Counted from the stretch's first letter, positions 1-9,915 are shown. The stretch: DNA of 64,000 nucleotides from Sinorhizobium arboris LMG 14919 (GCF_000427465.1 NZ_ATYB01000014.1:1139570-1203569); one strand, 5' to 3'. The notes: generated by a model from the sequence alone, not told the origin. A program made the numbers and translations.

Positions 1-826
1 CCAGCTGCGCGGCGAGGCGGCCAAGAAGCAGGTCGAAGCCATGCTTTCAGGCGAGGCCGATCAGAATGACACCTACCTCGAAGTTCATTCGGGCGCCGGC
101 GGCACGGAAAGCCAGGACTGGGCGAACATGCTGCTTCGCATGTACACCCGATGGGCCGAACGCCAGGGCTACAAGGTCGAGCTGATGGAAATCCAGGACG
201 GGGAAGAAGCGGGCATCAAATCGGCCACGCTCCTCGTCAAGGGGCATAATGCCTATGGCTGGCTGAAGACGGAATCGGGCGTGCACCGGCTCGTCCGCAT
301 TTCGCCCTATGACAGCAATGCCCGCCGTCATACGTCCTTTTCGTCCATCTGGGTCTATCCCGTGGTGGATGAGTCAATCCAGATCGACATCAACGAAAGC
401 GATTGCCGGATCGACACCTACCGCTCGTCGGGCGCCGGCGGCCAGCACGTCAACACGACTGATTCGGCGGTCCGCATCACCCATATGCCGAGCGGCATCG
501 TGGTGCAGTGCCAGCAGGAGCGCTCGCAGCACAAGAACCGCGCCAAAGCATGGGACATGCTCCGCGCACGGCTCTACGAGGCCGAACTGAAAAAGCGCGA
601 GGAAGCGGCCAACGCGGAGGCGGCGTCGAAGACCGATATCGGATGGGGTCACCAGATCCGCTCCTATGTCCTGCAGCCCTACCAGCTGGTGAAGGACTTG
701 AGGACTGGCGTGGAAAGCACCAGCCCGGGCGACGTGCTCGACGGTGAACTGAACGAGTTCATGGAGGCAGCCCTCGCGCATCGCGTCAACGGTGGTGCGG
801 ACGCGGCCGTCGACGACCTGAGCTGA
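1..826 (+). CDS. prfB: Peptide chain release factor 2, 3' part
   Basis: Class I release factor that recognises UGA and UAA stop codons and triggers peptidyl-tRNA hydrolysis on the ribosome. The reading frame is already open at base 2, so the N-terminal part lies outside the window. The catalytic GGQ is encoded at 437-445 within [15 protein letters not shown]. The codon-recognition tripeptide appears as SPY (in RISPYDS) where the E. coli protein has SPF; release factor 1 would have PxT there, so this is RF2. The frame stops with TGA at 824-826. Identity is certain; the usual RF2 programmed frameshift site cannot be checked because that end is missing. Confidence 0.97.
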   Translation, partial: QLRGEAAKKQVEAMLSGEADQNDTYLEVHSGAGGTESQDWANMLLRMYTRWAERQGYKVELMEIQDGEEAGIKSATLLVKGHNAYGWLKTESGVHRLVRISPYDSNARRHTSFSSIWVYPVVDESIQIDINESDCRIDTYRSSGAGGQHVNTTDSAVRITHMPSGIVVQCQQERSQHKNRAKAWDMLRARLYEAELKKREEAANAEAASKTDIGWGHQIRSYVLQPYQLVKDLRTGVESTSPGDVLDGELNEFMEAALAHRVNGGADAAVDDLS

Positions 827-837
827 TTCTTCGGAGA

Positions 838-862
838 AACGCCGGTGCGCTGCACCGGCGTT
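838..862 (+). terminator. Hairpin after prfB
   Basis: A perfect 10-bp stem (AACGCCGGTG / CACCGGCGTT) with a 5-nt loop begins 11 nt after the prfB stop. The U-tract that follows is poor (TTCTGC), so termination is likely but not textbook. Confidence 0.55.
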
Positions 863-1032
863 CTGCATTGAGCGAGCCTTGAATGCGGTCTGCCCCTTGT
901 CGCGCTGCCGCGACCTTCACCCCATTGTGACGTGAAGAAGGGATAGGCCGCGCACGTTCCCCGCCTGCGGGGGAGGCCTTGGGTTAAGTTCATGGAAACG
1001 GCAGTCCGAACTCGGCCCGGCCCGGTCGGATG

Positions 1033-1527
1033 TCAGTTTGTCGCCCGCTCGATCCTGATGTCGCCGAGTTCGTCGATCAGCACCGTCCACGACTCGGGCT
1101 CCGTCGCGCCCGGATCGGTCTTCAGGTAAACGGTAGCGAACATTCCCGGCTGCGGCGTAATCCCCGTCGAGGTTTCGGGGCGGATATCCGTGACATAGGC
1201 CTTGAGCGCCGTGAACTCCTCGAGTTCCGCGGAGGAAACGACCTCAGGTCCTGTCGGTGTGGAGGCGATCTGCTGCAGATGAATCTGCGCCGTACCGTCC
1301 GCCTGCCGGACGGCAATCAGTTTATAATAGCCGCGGCGCGCGGCTGATGCCGTGGCCTTGGCATTGCCGCCGCGGTCCTGCCCGCTGTCGGCTGCGTCGC
1401 CATTCTCTTGCCAATAGCCCGTGCTCGTCACGAATATGACGTTCGGAGGCAGAATTGCGCTCTCCTGGGCCACCAGGCTTCCTGCCGGCAGGGCCAGGCA
1501 AAGCGTCATGAGCAGCACTTTATGCAT
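1033..1527 (-). CDS. Exported protein of unknown function
   Basis: A 164-residue protein with a signal peptide (MHKVLLMTLCLALPAGSLVAQ, cleavage probably after residue 20). The mature part is hydrophilic, with no cysteine cluster or motif I recognise; it probably lies in the periplasm. It has its own frame between the convergent end of prfB and the 3' end of NAD kinase, and a strong palindrome at 1613-1649 separates it from the kinase gene. Function unknown. The signal peptide and even codon use support a real gene. Confidence 0.75.
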   Translation of the reverse strand: MHKVLLMTLCLALPAGSLVAQESAILPPNVIFVTSTGYWQENGDAADSGQDRGGNAKATASAARRGYYKLIAVRQADGTAQIHLQQIASTPTGPEVVSSAELEEFTALKAYVTDIRPETSTGITPQPGMFATVYLKTDPGATEPESWTVLIDELGDIRIERATN

Positions 1528-1612
1528 CTTGAATATCCTTCGCCACAGCTCCCGGGCCCACGGCTCCGCCTTTCCCGACGGACATATGAAGGCCGCTGCA
1601 GCACTTGCGTTT

Positions 1613-1649
1613 CTGCATGGCTTCGACCGGCCCGATCGAAGCCATGCAG
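1613..1649. repeat. 14-bp perfect inverted repeat
   Basis: The arms CTGCATGGCTTCGA and TCGAAGCCATGCAG are perfect complements around a 9-nt centre. The repeat lies between the 3' end of the NAD kinase gene and the start of the exported-protein gene, both on the minus strand. Neither side has a T-run, so it is not a standard terminator; it may be a palindromic intergenic element or an operator. Confidence 0.6.
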
Positions 1650-1702
1650 GGGCGCCCGAGACCGCCGCCGCTCCTATAATATCACGTCCGCAACGTGTGA
1701 TT

Positions 1703-2476
1703 TCAATTGGAGAACTGCTCGGCCAGGATGCGATCGGACCAGGAATGGTCCGGGTCCGAAAGGATGCGTGCCGTGAGCTTCTCCGATTCAGCGATGCGCA
1801 CGTTGACGACGGACTTGACTTCCTGGTGGTCGGCCACGGCGTTGACCGGGCGCTTGTCGGCCTCGAGGATTTCGATGTCCACGGTCACGTGGTTCGGCAG
1901 CAGTGCCCCGCGCCAGCGCCGCGGCCGAAAGGGACTGACGGGCGTGAGTGCCAGAAGCGGCGCTTCCAGCGGCAGGATCGGTCCGTGCGCAGAGAGGTTA
2001 TAGGCGGTGGAGCCCGCAGGCGTCGCCAAAAGCAGCCCGTCGCAGGTCAATTCGTCGAGCCGCGTCTTGCCGTCGACGATGACCTTCAGCTTTGCGGCCT
2101 GGTAGGACTGGCGGAAGAGATAAACCTCGTTGATCGCAAGCGCGGTGAACTTATCCCCGTTGACGTCCTTGGTGCACATCTCGAGCGGATGGAATGCGTT
2201 TTCGTCCGCATTGGCGATGCGCTCATGCAGGTTCTCGGTGCTGTAGCGATTCATCAGGAACCCGACCGAGCCGCGATTCATACCGTAGACGAGCTTGCCG
2301 GTATTCATCGTCTTGTGCAGCGTGTGCAGCATGAAGCCGTCGCCGCCGAGCGCTACGATCACATCCGCTTCGCCGGCATCATGATCGCCGTAAATGGCTC
2401 TGAGATCCTCGGCTGCCTTCTGCGCTTCCTCTGCCGGCGATGCGATGAAGGCGAGGGAGTTGAACTTGCGGGCCAT
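1703..2476 (-). CDS. nadK: NAD kinase
   Basis: Phosphorylates NAD to NADP in the cytosol. The 257-residue protein carries the ATP-NAD kinase signature GGDGFMLHTLH and the downstream NRGSVGFLMN segment; the LLATPAGSTAYNLSAHGPI block is the other conserved part of the active site. I chose the ATG at 2476 (MARKFNS) over an upstream in-frame ATG at 2515 because it gives the family's usual length and the extra 13 residues look non-coding. It is a single gene on the minus strand, running toward the exported-protein gene. Confidence 0.95.
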   Translation of the reverse strand: MARKFNSLAFIASPAEEAQKAAEDLRAIYGDHDAGEADVIVALGGDGFMLHTLHKTMNTGKLVYGMNRGSVGFLMNRYSTENLHERIANADENAFHPLEMCTKDVNGDKFTALAINEVYLFRQSYQAAKLKVIVDGKTRLDELTCDGLLLATPAGSTAYNLSAHGPILPLEAPLLALTPVSPFRPRRWRGALLPNHVTVDIEILEADKRPVNAVADHQEVKSVVNVRIAESEKLTARILSDPDHSWSDRILAEQFSN

Positions 2477-2663
2477 GAACTCAGTCCGTTGATCGTTGCA
2501 GGGCAGGGCCTGCATGTTTCTTCGTCCGTCAAGACGCGCAGCGCCGTAGACGCTGCGCTCGCTTTTCTGGCACGGCCCCGGCGCGAACGCATCCGAAAAA
2601 ATGAGGAAAGCCGCATTTTTGCTTTACACCTGGAGAGAATATGGTAACTCCCAGCACAGATGT

Positions 2664-2739
2664 GCCCTTATAGCTCAGTTGGTAGAGCGGCTGATTTGTA
2701 ATCAGTAGGTCGGGAGTTCGAGTCTCTCTGGGGGCACCA
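2664..2739 (+). tRNA. tRNA-Thr (UGU)
   Basis: The sequence folds as a full cloverleaf: acceptor GCCCTTA/TGGGGGC, D arm TAGCTCAGTTGGTAGAGC, anticodon stem GCTGA/TCAGT around the loop TTTGTAA (anticodon TGT), T arm with GTTCGAGTC, and an encoded CCA at 2737-2739. Confidence 0.97.
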
Positions 2740-3038
2740 CATTGTTTTTTTCTGATTTAAGATCAATCGGTTGAAGCCAGGTGCGGGGCGTCTGGGATTG
2801 GGGTGCGGGAAAATCTGTTCCCACTTCATGCTACAACCGGGACCTATTTGACGGACCGATAGCCTCTCACGGCGTCCTCCTCGGCGCCATCACGCCGCCC
2901 GAGCGCATTCGCCGCTTTGTCGCGCCTTTCTGAGATCGCTCTTCGAGAATTGACGAGGCGGAAGGTCCAAATAGTCTGTCGGAATGCGGCCGATGGTGCG
3001 CAGTCCGCCGGAGCAACTGCAGTGATGTGACCGTCGCA
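2740..3038. other. Intergenic region with no gene seen
   Basis: About 300 bases between tRNA-Thr and the 3' end of the LysR gene. A T-run (2745-2751) directly follows the tRNA and may help end its transcript. The only structure I see is a short GGGAA-N6-TTCCC dyad near 2809-2824. No convincing reading frame. Confidence 0.5.
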
Positions 3039-3980
3039 TCAGATATCGAACGATGCCGCCGGCCTCGGGTCGACCTCGCGGCAGCGCTCCAGCGCCTTGA
3101 TCAGATTTTCCGCCAGATAGTCGATGAGTGCGCGGGTCGCAGGCAGCAGGCCGTGACGCGAGGGGAAGACGAGGTGCACCATGACGTTGCCGGAGGTCCA
3201 CTCAGGCAGAACCGGAACGAGGGCGCCGGTGCGGAAGGCGCGCTCGCAGATATGGTCGGGCAGCAGCGCTATTCCCATGCCTTCGATGGCGGCGCGCTCG
3301 AGGATGAGAAAGTCGCTGCAGCCGATGACAGGCCGGTGAGCGATCTCGATCGCTCCCCCGCTTGTGTGTACGAGCCGCCAGACGTCGTTCGGATGCTGCT
3401 CGTTCATCGACAGCGTCGGCATTTGCGAGAGGTTGTCGGTCGTGATCTCGCCAAGGCGCGCGAGAAGCGTAGGGCTGGCGGCGAGGCGTTGGCGCACCTC
3501 GCCGAATTTGCGAACGATCAGCTGGCTGTCAGTGTCGAGCTGATCGCGCGCACGCAAGGCGACGTCGATCCGTTCCTCAATGAGGTCGATTCGCCGGTTG
3601 GTCGCAGTGATCAGCAGCCGGACGCCGGGATATCTGCGGTGGAAAGCGGGCAGGATGTCGGCGAGCATCGGCGTGAAGCCGATCGGGCAGGCCAGTCGGA
3701 CGACGCCTGTCGGTTCGGCGCGTACGGCCGCGATTTCGGCTTCGGCTGCGGCCACGCCGTCGAGCAGGCCCTGGGCGTGCTCGTAGAAGATGCGGCCGAT
3801 TTCGGTCATCCGCAGCTTGCGGGTCGAGCGCTCAAGCAGCCGGACGCCCAATTGTTCCTCCAGGCGCGCGACATGTTTGCTGAGCTTGGATTTCGGCACG
3901 TTCAGGTCGCGCGCAGCGGCGCTGAAGCCATGGTGTTTGACGACCGCGGCGAAGAGCGCGATATCGTTGAGATCCTGCAT
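3039..3980 (-). CDS. LysR-family transcriptional regulator
   Basis: A 313-residue DNA-binding regulator. The N-terminal winged helix-turn-helix (residues 1-60) contains FSAAARDLNVPKSKLSKHVA and the family-typical RLEEQLGVRLLERSTR. A periplasmic-binding-protein-like effector domain follows from about residue 90. It is divergent from an FMN azoreductase gene 197 bp away, and a GTTTCCC-TG-GGGAAAC dyad with T-N11-A geometry sits between them. By the usual LysR arrangement it probably controls that neighbour and itself; the effector is unknown, though a quinone or electrophile would fit the target. Confidence 0.93.
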   Translation of the reverse strand: MQDLNDIALFAAVVKHHGFSAAARDLNVPKSKLSKHVARLEEQLGVRLLERSTRKLRMTEIGRIFYEHAQGLLDGVAAAEAEIAAVRAEPTGVVRLACPIGFTPMLADILPAFHRRYPGVRLLITATNRRIDLIEERIDVALRARDQLDTDSQLIVRKFGEVRQRLAASPTLLARLGEITTDNLSQMPTLSMNEQHPNDVWRLVHTSGGAIEIAHRPVIGCSDFLILERAAIEGMGIALLPDHICERAFRTGALVPVLPEWTSGNVMVHLVFPSRHGLLPATRALIDYLAENLIKALERCREVDPRPAASFDI

Positions 3981-4076
3981 GATTGCCTCCTATCAAGGCG
4001 TATCGACGATCATACCGCTTCTCGTCCATCGGAAGTGAAGATTGGCGGCCAGGTGTTCGCGATATCTGCCGAAATT

Positions 4077-4092
4077 GTTTCCCTGGGGAAAC
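4077..4092. promoter_or_regulatory. Probable LysR operator
   Basis: A perfect 7+7 dyad, GTTTCCC TG GGGAAAC, contains the T-N11-A pattern typical of LysR boxes. It lies 97 bp from the lysR start and 85 bp from the azoreductase start in the divergent intergenic region. That this regulator binds it is inferred. Confidence 0.5.
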
Positions 4093-4177
4093 GGAATGTC
4101 AAACTTTCGCTGACTTATCGTAGGATTGTTTACAGATCATATGTGATGCACCGCAACGTAAGCAAAAGGTGCTTCCC

Positions 4178-4798
4178 ATGAAAACCCTTCATATCGACTC
4201 CGGCATTCTCGGCGAACACTCGGTCTCCCGTCGCCTGACCTCGGCAATCGTGTCGCAGATCAGGGCCGATCGGCCCGATACGGAGATTACCTATCGGGAT
4301 CTCGCATCCGAACGCGTTCCGCACCTGACCGGCGCGCAGATCATGGCGCCTGCCGATCTCGAAGGTGTCGACGCCGCGTTGGCCGCTGATGTACGCATCG
4401 GACGGCAGATGCTTGAGGAATTCCTGGCCGCCGACACGATCGTCGTCGGTGCGCCGATGTACAACTTCTCGATCCCAAGTCAACTCAAGGCCTGGATAGA
4501 CCGTCTGGCGGTTGCCGGCAAAACCTTCCGTTATACCGAAGCGGGTGCGGAAGGCCTCGCCAAGGGCAAGAAGGTGATCGTCGCTTCCACCCGTGGCGGT
4601 CACTATTCCGTCGCGCCGGCTTCCGCAATGGACCACCAGGAAACCTATCTTCGGTCGGTCTTCGGCTTTTTCGGCATAACTGATATCGAGTTCATCCGCG
4701 CAGAGGGTCTGAACCTCGGCGCCGACCAGAAGCAGTTCGCCATCGCAGAAGCCGAAAAGACGATTGCTCAGGGCAACGTTCTGAAGCTCGCAAGCTGA
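4178..4798 (+). CDS. azoR: FMN-dependent NADH-azoreductase
   Basis: A flavodoxin-fold oxidoreductase of 206 residues that reduces azo compounds and quinones with NADH, in the cytosol. The FMN-binding segment PMYNFSIPSQLKAWIDR and the loop STRGGHYS are visible. I chose the ATG at 4178 because AAAAGG at 4164-4169 is well placed for it; a GTG at 4169 in the same frame overlaps that site. The divergent LysR gene and operator-like dyad suggest induction by quinones or other electrophiles. The physiological substrate is probably quinones rather than azo dyes, as known for the family. Confidence 0.93.
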   Translation: MKTLHIDSGILGEHSVSRRLTSAIVSQIRADRPDTEITYRDLASERVPHLTGAQIMAPADLEGVDAALAADVRIGRQMLEEFLAADTIVVGAPMYNFSIPSQLKAWIDRLAVAGKTFRYTEAGAEGLAKGKKVIVASTRGGHYSVAPASAMDHQETYLRSVFGFFGITDIEFIRAEGLNLGADQKQFAIAEAEKTIAQGNVLKLAS

Positions 4799-4806
4799 TC
4801 ATTCGG

Positions 4807-4862
4807 CCGGCGCTGTGGCGCCGGTTCGTTGCGGAGGGTGCCGGCTGGGCGATCAGCCGGCA
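4807..4862 (+). terminator. Two tandem hairpins after azoR
   Basis: CCGGCGC-TGTG-GCGCCGG (4807-4824, followed by TTCGTT) and TGCCGGCTG-N6-CAGCCGGCA (4839-4862). The stems are strong and the U-tracts weak. They probably end the azoR transcript. Confidence 0.45.
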
Positions 4863-4906
4863 TTCTCCGTTTCTGATCGGGGCGAATTTGCGTTATTCTG
4901 CCGGGC

Positions 4907-5191
4907 ATGAACTACCTGTGCGCCCTGCGGTTTCTGGCGTTGTCGCTCGCGGCCGTCGCCTCGGTCGCAGCAAGCGTTTCCGCGTCTGCGCCGGACCGGC
5001 GATGCACCTGCCGCCATCGCGACGGAGCGACATACGAACTCGGCCAGACTGCCTGCATCCGCGTCGGCGACGTCTCCTATCTCGCGCGTTGCCAAATGGA
5101 CCTCAACGTCACGACGTGGAGAAAACTGCGGGACGGCTGTCCGACGGCCGGACTTACGCCCACGGGCGTTCCGCCGGCATTTATCCCTTGA
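4907..5191 (+). CDS. Small Cys-containing exported protein, unknown function
   Basis: A 94-residue protein with a signal peptide of about 27 residues ending near SVSASA. The mature part has four cysteines (RRCTCRH, TACIRVG, ARCQMD) plus one more (DGCPTAG). Some could form disulphides in the periplasm. Its 3' end overlaps the 3' end of the convergent rlmB gene by 11 bases. I do not recognise the family. Confidence 0.7.
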   Translation: MNYLCALRFLALSLAAVASVAASVSASAPDRRCTCRHRDGATYELGQTACIRVGDVSYLARCQMDLNVTTWRKLRDGCPTAGLTPTGVPPAFIP

Positions 5192-6056
5192 GATGCTGTC
5201 TCGCCGCGTACATTGCGATCGCGGCGGCATTCGAGACGTTCAGCGACTTGATCGCACCCGGCATGTCGAGCCGGGCGAGCGCCTTGACCGTCTGCCGCGT
5301 CTTCTGCCGCAGGCCCTTGCCTTCCGATCCGAGCACGAGCGCGATCTTGTCTCCCGCGAATGTGCCCTCGAGCGGCTGCGGCCCCTCGGAATCGAGCCCG
5401 ATGGTCATGAAGCCGAGTTCGTGGAGCTCTTCGATGGTGTCGGCGAGATTGGTGATCTGGATATAGGGAATGAGCTCCAGCGCGCCGGAGGCCGATTTCG
5501 CCAACACGCCCGATTCTGTGGGACTGTGGCGCATCGTCGTAATGAGGGCGCCGGCGTCGAAGGCGACCGCCGAGCGCATGATCGCTCCGACGTTATGAGG
5601 ATCGGTCACCTGATCGAGAACGAGAATCAAGGGGCAATCACGCAAGGCCCCGAGCTTGCGGTGCGGCAGCGGCCGCGTCTCCAGCATCACGCCCTGGTGA
5701 ATGGCATCGGGCCCGAGAATCCGGTCGAGTTCCTGTGGAGTGACGATCTCGGCCGGGAAGGGGAGCTTCGCCGGATCTCCAAGGTCCAGGCGCAAGGCGG
5801 CGTTCTGCGTAACCGCGAGGCGGATGATGTGACGTTCCGGATTGTCGAGGGCGGCGCGAACGGTGTGCAGCCCGTACAGGAGCACCTGGTCGGGGGCGAG
5901 TGCCGGCGGCTTCCAATCGGCAGGCAGCTTCCCGCGCTTGTCCTGGCGCGGCGTCGGAATCTCCCCGCGTTCGCGGCGGGCATCCCGATGCGCGCGGCGG
6001 AGATTTGCGTAATGGGTGTCTCTGGCGCTCTTGTCGCCGGTCTTGTCCTTGCTCAT
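5181..6056 (-). CDS. rlmB: 23S rRNA 2'-O-methyltransferase, SpoU/TrmH family
   Basis: S-adenosylmethionine-dependent ribose methylation of 23S rRNA (G2251 in E. coli numbering for RlmB). All three SpoU motifs are present: DQVTDPHNVGAIMRSAVAFD, LVLGSEGKGLR and MPGAIKSLNVSNAAAIAMY, the last forming the trefoil-knot SAM site. The N-terminal substrate-binding domain starts near VLLYGLHTVRAAL, after a basic linker of about 50 residues. Length is 291. Assignment to RlmB over another SpoU enzyme rests on the N-terminal domain and is likely but not proved. Confidence 0.9.
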   Translation of the reverse strand: MSKDKTGDKSARDTHYANLRRAHRDARRERGEIPTPRQDKRGKLPADWKPPALAPDQVLLYGLHTVRAALDNPERHIIRLAVTQNAALRLDLGDPAKLPFPAEIVTPQELDRILGPDAIHQGVMLETRPLPHRKLGALRDCPLILVLDQVTDPHNVGAIMRSAVAFDAGALITTMRHSPTESGVLAKSASGALELIPYIQITNLADTIEELHELGFMTIGLDSEGPQPLEGTFAGDKIALVLGSEGKGLRQKTRQTVKALARLDMPGAIKSLNVSNAAAIAMYAARQHLKG

Positions 6057-6157
6057 GCCGGTCTTATAGTGAGCTTCGCCTCGGGTTCAAACTGATTTCG
6101 GAAAGTCGCCGCTGCGGCCGGCTGTGGAGAAATTCCGAAAATTTGCATTTCGCCGTG

Positions 6158-6186
6158 TTGACAGGACGAATGCAGGCGGTCATATA
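6158..6186 (+). promoter_or_regulatory. Housekeeping promoter for tRNA-Tyr/tRNA-Gly
   Basis: TTGACA at 6158-6163, a 17-nt spacer, and CATATA at 6181-6186. This fits the rhizobial sigma-70 pattern and lies about 80 nt before tRNA-Tyr. The transcript may continue into tuf, since I see no terminator after tRNA-Gly. Confidence 0.65.
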
Positions 6187-6269
6187 CCCGGCGCAGATCG
6201 ACGGGCGACGCCAAACGCCGGTTCCTCCGCGATCTCAAATGCTTGGTCGATTGATCCCGACAGATAAAT

Positions 6270-6354
6270 GGAGGGATGCCCGAGTGGTTAAAGGGGACGG
6301 ACTGTAAATCCGTTGGCTCAGCCTACGTTGGTTCAAATCCAACTCCCTCCACCA
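6270..6354 (+). tRNA. tRNA-Tyr (GUA)
   Basis: Class II tRNA with a long variable arm. The acceptor is GGAGGGA/TCCCTCC, the anticodon loop ACTGTAAAT carries GTA, and CCA is encoded at 6352-6354. Confidence 0.97.
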
Positions 6355-6377
6355 TTCTGCTTCAGGATCGAAGACCC

Positions 6378-6451
6378 GCGGGTATAGCTCAATGGTAGAG
6401 CAGCAGCCTTCCAAGCTGAATACGCGGGTTCGATTCCCGCTACCCGCTCCA
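6378..6451 (+). tRNA. tRNA-Gly (UCC)
   Basis: Acceptor GCGGGTA/TACCCGC, D arm TAGCTCAATGGTAGAGC, anticodon loop CTTCCAA (anticodon TCC), T arm GGGTTCGATTCCC, CCA at 6449-6451. It lies 23 nt after tRNA-Tyr and is probably cotranscribed with it. Confidence 0.97.
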
Positions 6452-6713
6452 GCTTCCGTTTCAAGACATTGCAAAGATTCCGGCGCGCTTTAAGTTGGCG
6501 CCGCATATGACTGTTTATACGTTTCTTTTCCTGCAGTGAGATTGCATTTTCGGAGCTCCGGCCGCACCTTGCCGCGGTCATTCGAAACGGGCGAGACCTT
6601 GCCGTCGCAGCCTGCGCAATTAAGTCTTGCGCAAATGCGACGAAACCCTTAAACGGCTCGACAAACCGGCCCCGCCGGCTGATCCATCTTATTTGACCAC
6701 AGGAAGCGTACCC

Positions 6714-7889
<1,176 letters not shown>

Positions 7890-7910
7890 TTCCGGTCGGA
7901 CCGGACTTCG

Positions 7911-7940
7911 AACCCCGCGGGCAACCGCGGGGTTTTTTTT
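7911..7940 (+). terminator. Intrinsic terminator of tuf copy 1
   Basis: AACCCCGCGG-GCAA-CCGCGGGGTT followed by eight T residues: a perfect 10-bp stem with a tetraloop. The next 290 nt, up to 8227, contain only a GGGCAATTGCCC palindrome (7941-7952) and no clear gene. Confidence 0.95.
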
Positions 7941-8227
7941 GGGCAATTGCCCCAAGCAAGGCGCTGCGCCGCGTTCCGTTACTGCGGGCGACCGCTTTTC
8001 GCGTGTGATGTTTGCAACAGTGCTTGCATAGCCCCTCGCGGGACAGCCGATTATCACGCGACCATTCGCGCCGGTCGTGCTATCTTCCGGTTCTGACGAT
8101 TTGCCTGACGGCACCGGTTGCGACTGCGGCGCGGTGCGTCTTGCCGGACGCGCAAAGGTCGCTGCGGCGCTTTGAATTGCATGTTCCATCGATCGGTTCG
8201 AGGAAACCTGCAGCAGGATCGGAATCC

Positions 8228-8893
8228 ATGAACAGACGTATTCCCGCGCGGCTTGCCGCGGCCGGCATCGTTTTGATCTGTGCCGGGACATTCCCGAAAT
8301 TGGCATCGGCCGCCGATGACAGCCCGCTTATCTGGTCGCCTTCCAAAACCGGAGCTAACGCCTACAAGTTGCGGTTCGGCGTTCGCCGGACGGGGCGATG
8401 GAACACGTCGGCCGGTGCCGAGGTCTCCATGGATGCCACGCGCTCGGGCAAGATCAATCCGCCCGGCGCACCGGTCCGCCTCTGGGGAACGGCCTCGCGC
8501 GAGAGCGGGAGAGGGGCGCCAGCGCGTTCCTCCCGGGTCAGCGTGGATTACAATGCCCTGCGGGGAACCGGCAACTTCGGCGCCGGCACAGCGCGCAGCT
8601 GGATTCTCACGCCCACCCTCGATGCGGAGGTTCACCGGAGCATCGCTCTTCAATGCAACGCCTATGAAAACCGGTGCAACGAGCCGAGGCTGACCCAATC
8701 CGCCAAGCTCGTCTCTCGGGCAAGCCGGACGTCGCTCACTGTGCAGAGCCAGGTTTCGAGTGGCGGCCTCAGCGGCGTAAGCCGGATTGGGGTGGAACAG
8801 AATTTCGGCAACTTGCGCCTCGGCGCAGCGGTTGCCGAGCCGCTGCTGGAGCCCCGGAGCGTGTTCGACATCCGCTATAGCCTGAAGTGGTGA
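8228..8893 (+). CDS. Exported protein of unknown function
   Basis: A 221-residue protein with a signal peptide (residues 1 to about 27, ending PKLASAAD). The mature sequence is rich in Ser, Arg, Gly and alternating hydrophobic residues. It ends in SVFDIRYSLKW, a terminal aromatic pattern that would suit an outer-membrane beta-barrel, but I cannot prove a barrel. I chose the ATG at 8228 because the preceding in-frame stretch lacks coding character and the signal peptide begins here. With the following epimerase it separates tuf from tRNA-Trp/secE. Confidence 0.7.
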   Translation: MNRRIPARLAAAGIVLICAGTFPKLASAADDSPLIWSPSKTGANAYKLRFGVRRTGRWNTSAGAEVSMDATRSGKINPPGAPVRLWGTASRESGRGAPARSSRVSVDYNALRGTGNFGAGTARSWILTPTLDAEVHRSIALQCNAYENRCNEPRLTQSAKLVSRASRTSLTVQSQVSSGGLSGVSRIGVEQNFGNLRLGAAVAEPLLEPRSVFDIRYSLKW

Positions 8894-9021
8894 GCCGCCA
8901 TAACATTCGATGCCCCTGCAATGGATCTTGCGCGAACGCGCAAAGAACCTAACCTACGGCGCGGCGCGTTCCGCCGTGAGATCGCTGCAGCACTTCTTCT
9001 TCTTTTGCCTGGGGAGCTATC

Positions 9022-9915
9022 ATGAAAAAGCGAATTCTGTTCACTGGCGGCTCGGGTAAGGCCGGGCGGCACGCTGTGCCCTATCTCATCGAGGCGGGCT
9101 ACGACGTGCACAACGTCGATCTCGTGCCGCTGGACAGCCCCGGCGTCACCAATCTGATTGCCGACATCACCGACAGCGGCCAAATGTTCAACGCGCTGTC
9201 GATGCACCGGGATTTCCCCGATCTCGAACGGGGGGCGCAGCCCTTTGATGCCGTGGTGCATTTCGCTGCCGTTCCGCGGATTCTCATCAAGCCGGACAAC
9301 GAAACCTTCCGGATCAACGTGATGGGCACCTATAACGTCATCGAGGCGGCGGTGAAGCTCGGTATCCGAAAGATCATCGTCGCATCCAGCGAAACGACCT
9401 ACGGTGTCTGCTTCGCCGAGGGGCACCGCGACTTCCATCATTTCCCCCTGGAGGAGGATTATGACGTCAATCCGATGGATTCCTACGGGTTGTCGAAGGT
9501 GGTGAACGAGAAGACGGCGAGAGCCTTCGCCGAGCGCTCCGGCTTCGATATTTACGCATTGCGCATCGGCAACGTGATCGAGCCGCACGAATACGCAAAC
9601 TTCCCTCGTTATTTCGCTCATCCGGAAATCCGCAAACGGATCGCCTGGAGCTATATCGATGCGCGCGACCTCGGCCAGATCGTGAAGCTTTGCGTGGAGA
9701 AGGACGGTCTCGGTTTCGCGATATTCAACGCCGCGAACGACACGGTTTCGGCCAATACGCCTTCGCGTGAACTTGCCAGCAGGTTTTATCCTGGCGTTCC
9801 TTTCACGCGCGAGATCGGCGAGTTCGAGGGACTTCTTTCCAACCGAAAGATCCGGGAGGTTCTCGGCTTCAAGGAACAGCATGATTGGCGCCGCTATGTA
9901 AAGCTGAACGACTGA
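9022..9915 (+). CDS. NAD-dependent epimerase/dehydratase
   Basis: An extended short-chain dehydrogenase of 297 residues. The N-terminal Rossmann motif is GGSGKAGRH, and the catalytic YxxxK is YGLSKVVNEK with an upstream Ser in ASSETTYG. The family changes nucleotide sugars or related substrates using bound NAD. The length is near the short end for sugar epimerases and the substrate is not predictable. No partner sugar genes lie nearby. Confidence 0.85.
   Translation: MKKRILFTGGSGKAGRHAVPYLIEAGYDVHNVDLVPLDSPGVTNLIADITDSGQMFNALSMHRDFPDLERGAQPFDAVVHFAAVPRILIKPDNETFRINVMGTYNVIEAAVKLGIRKIIVASSETTYGVCFAEGHRDFHHFPLEEDYDVNPMDSYGLSKVVNEKTARAFAERSGFDIYALRIGNVIEPHEYANFPRYFAHPEIRKRIAWSYIDARDLGQIVKLCVEKDGLGFAIFNAANDTVSANTPSRELASRFYPGVPFTREIGEFEGLLSNRKIREVLGFKEQHDWRRYVKLND

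Noticed and set aside
2600..2663. Possible promoter for tRNA-Thr
   Set aside because: TTTGCT and TATGGT occur, but spacing (15-16) and match are too weak to list.
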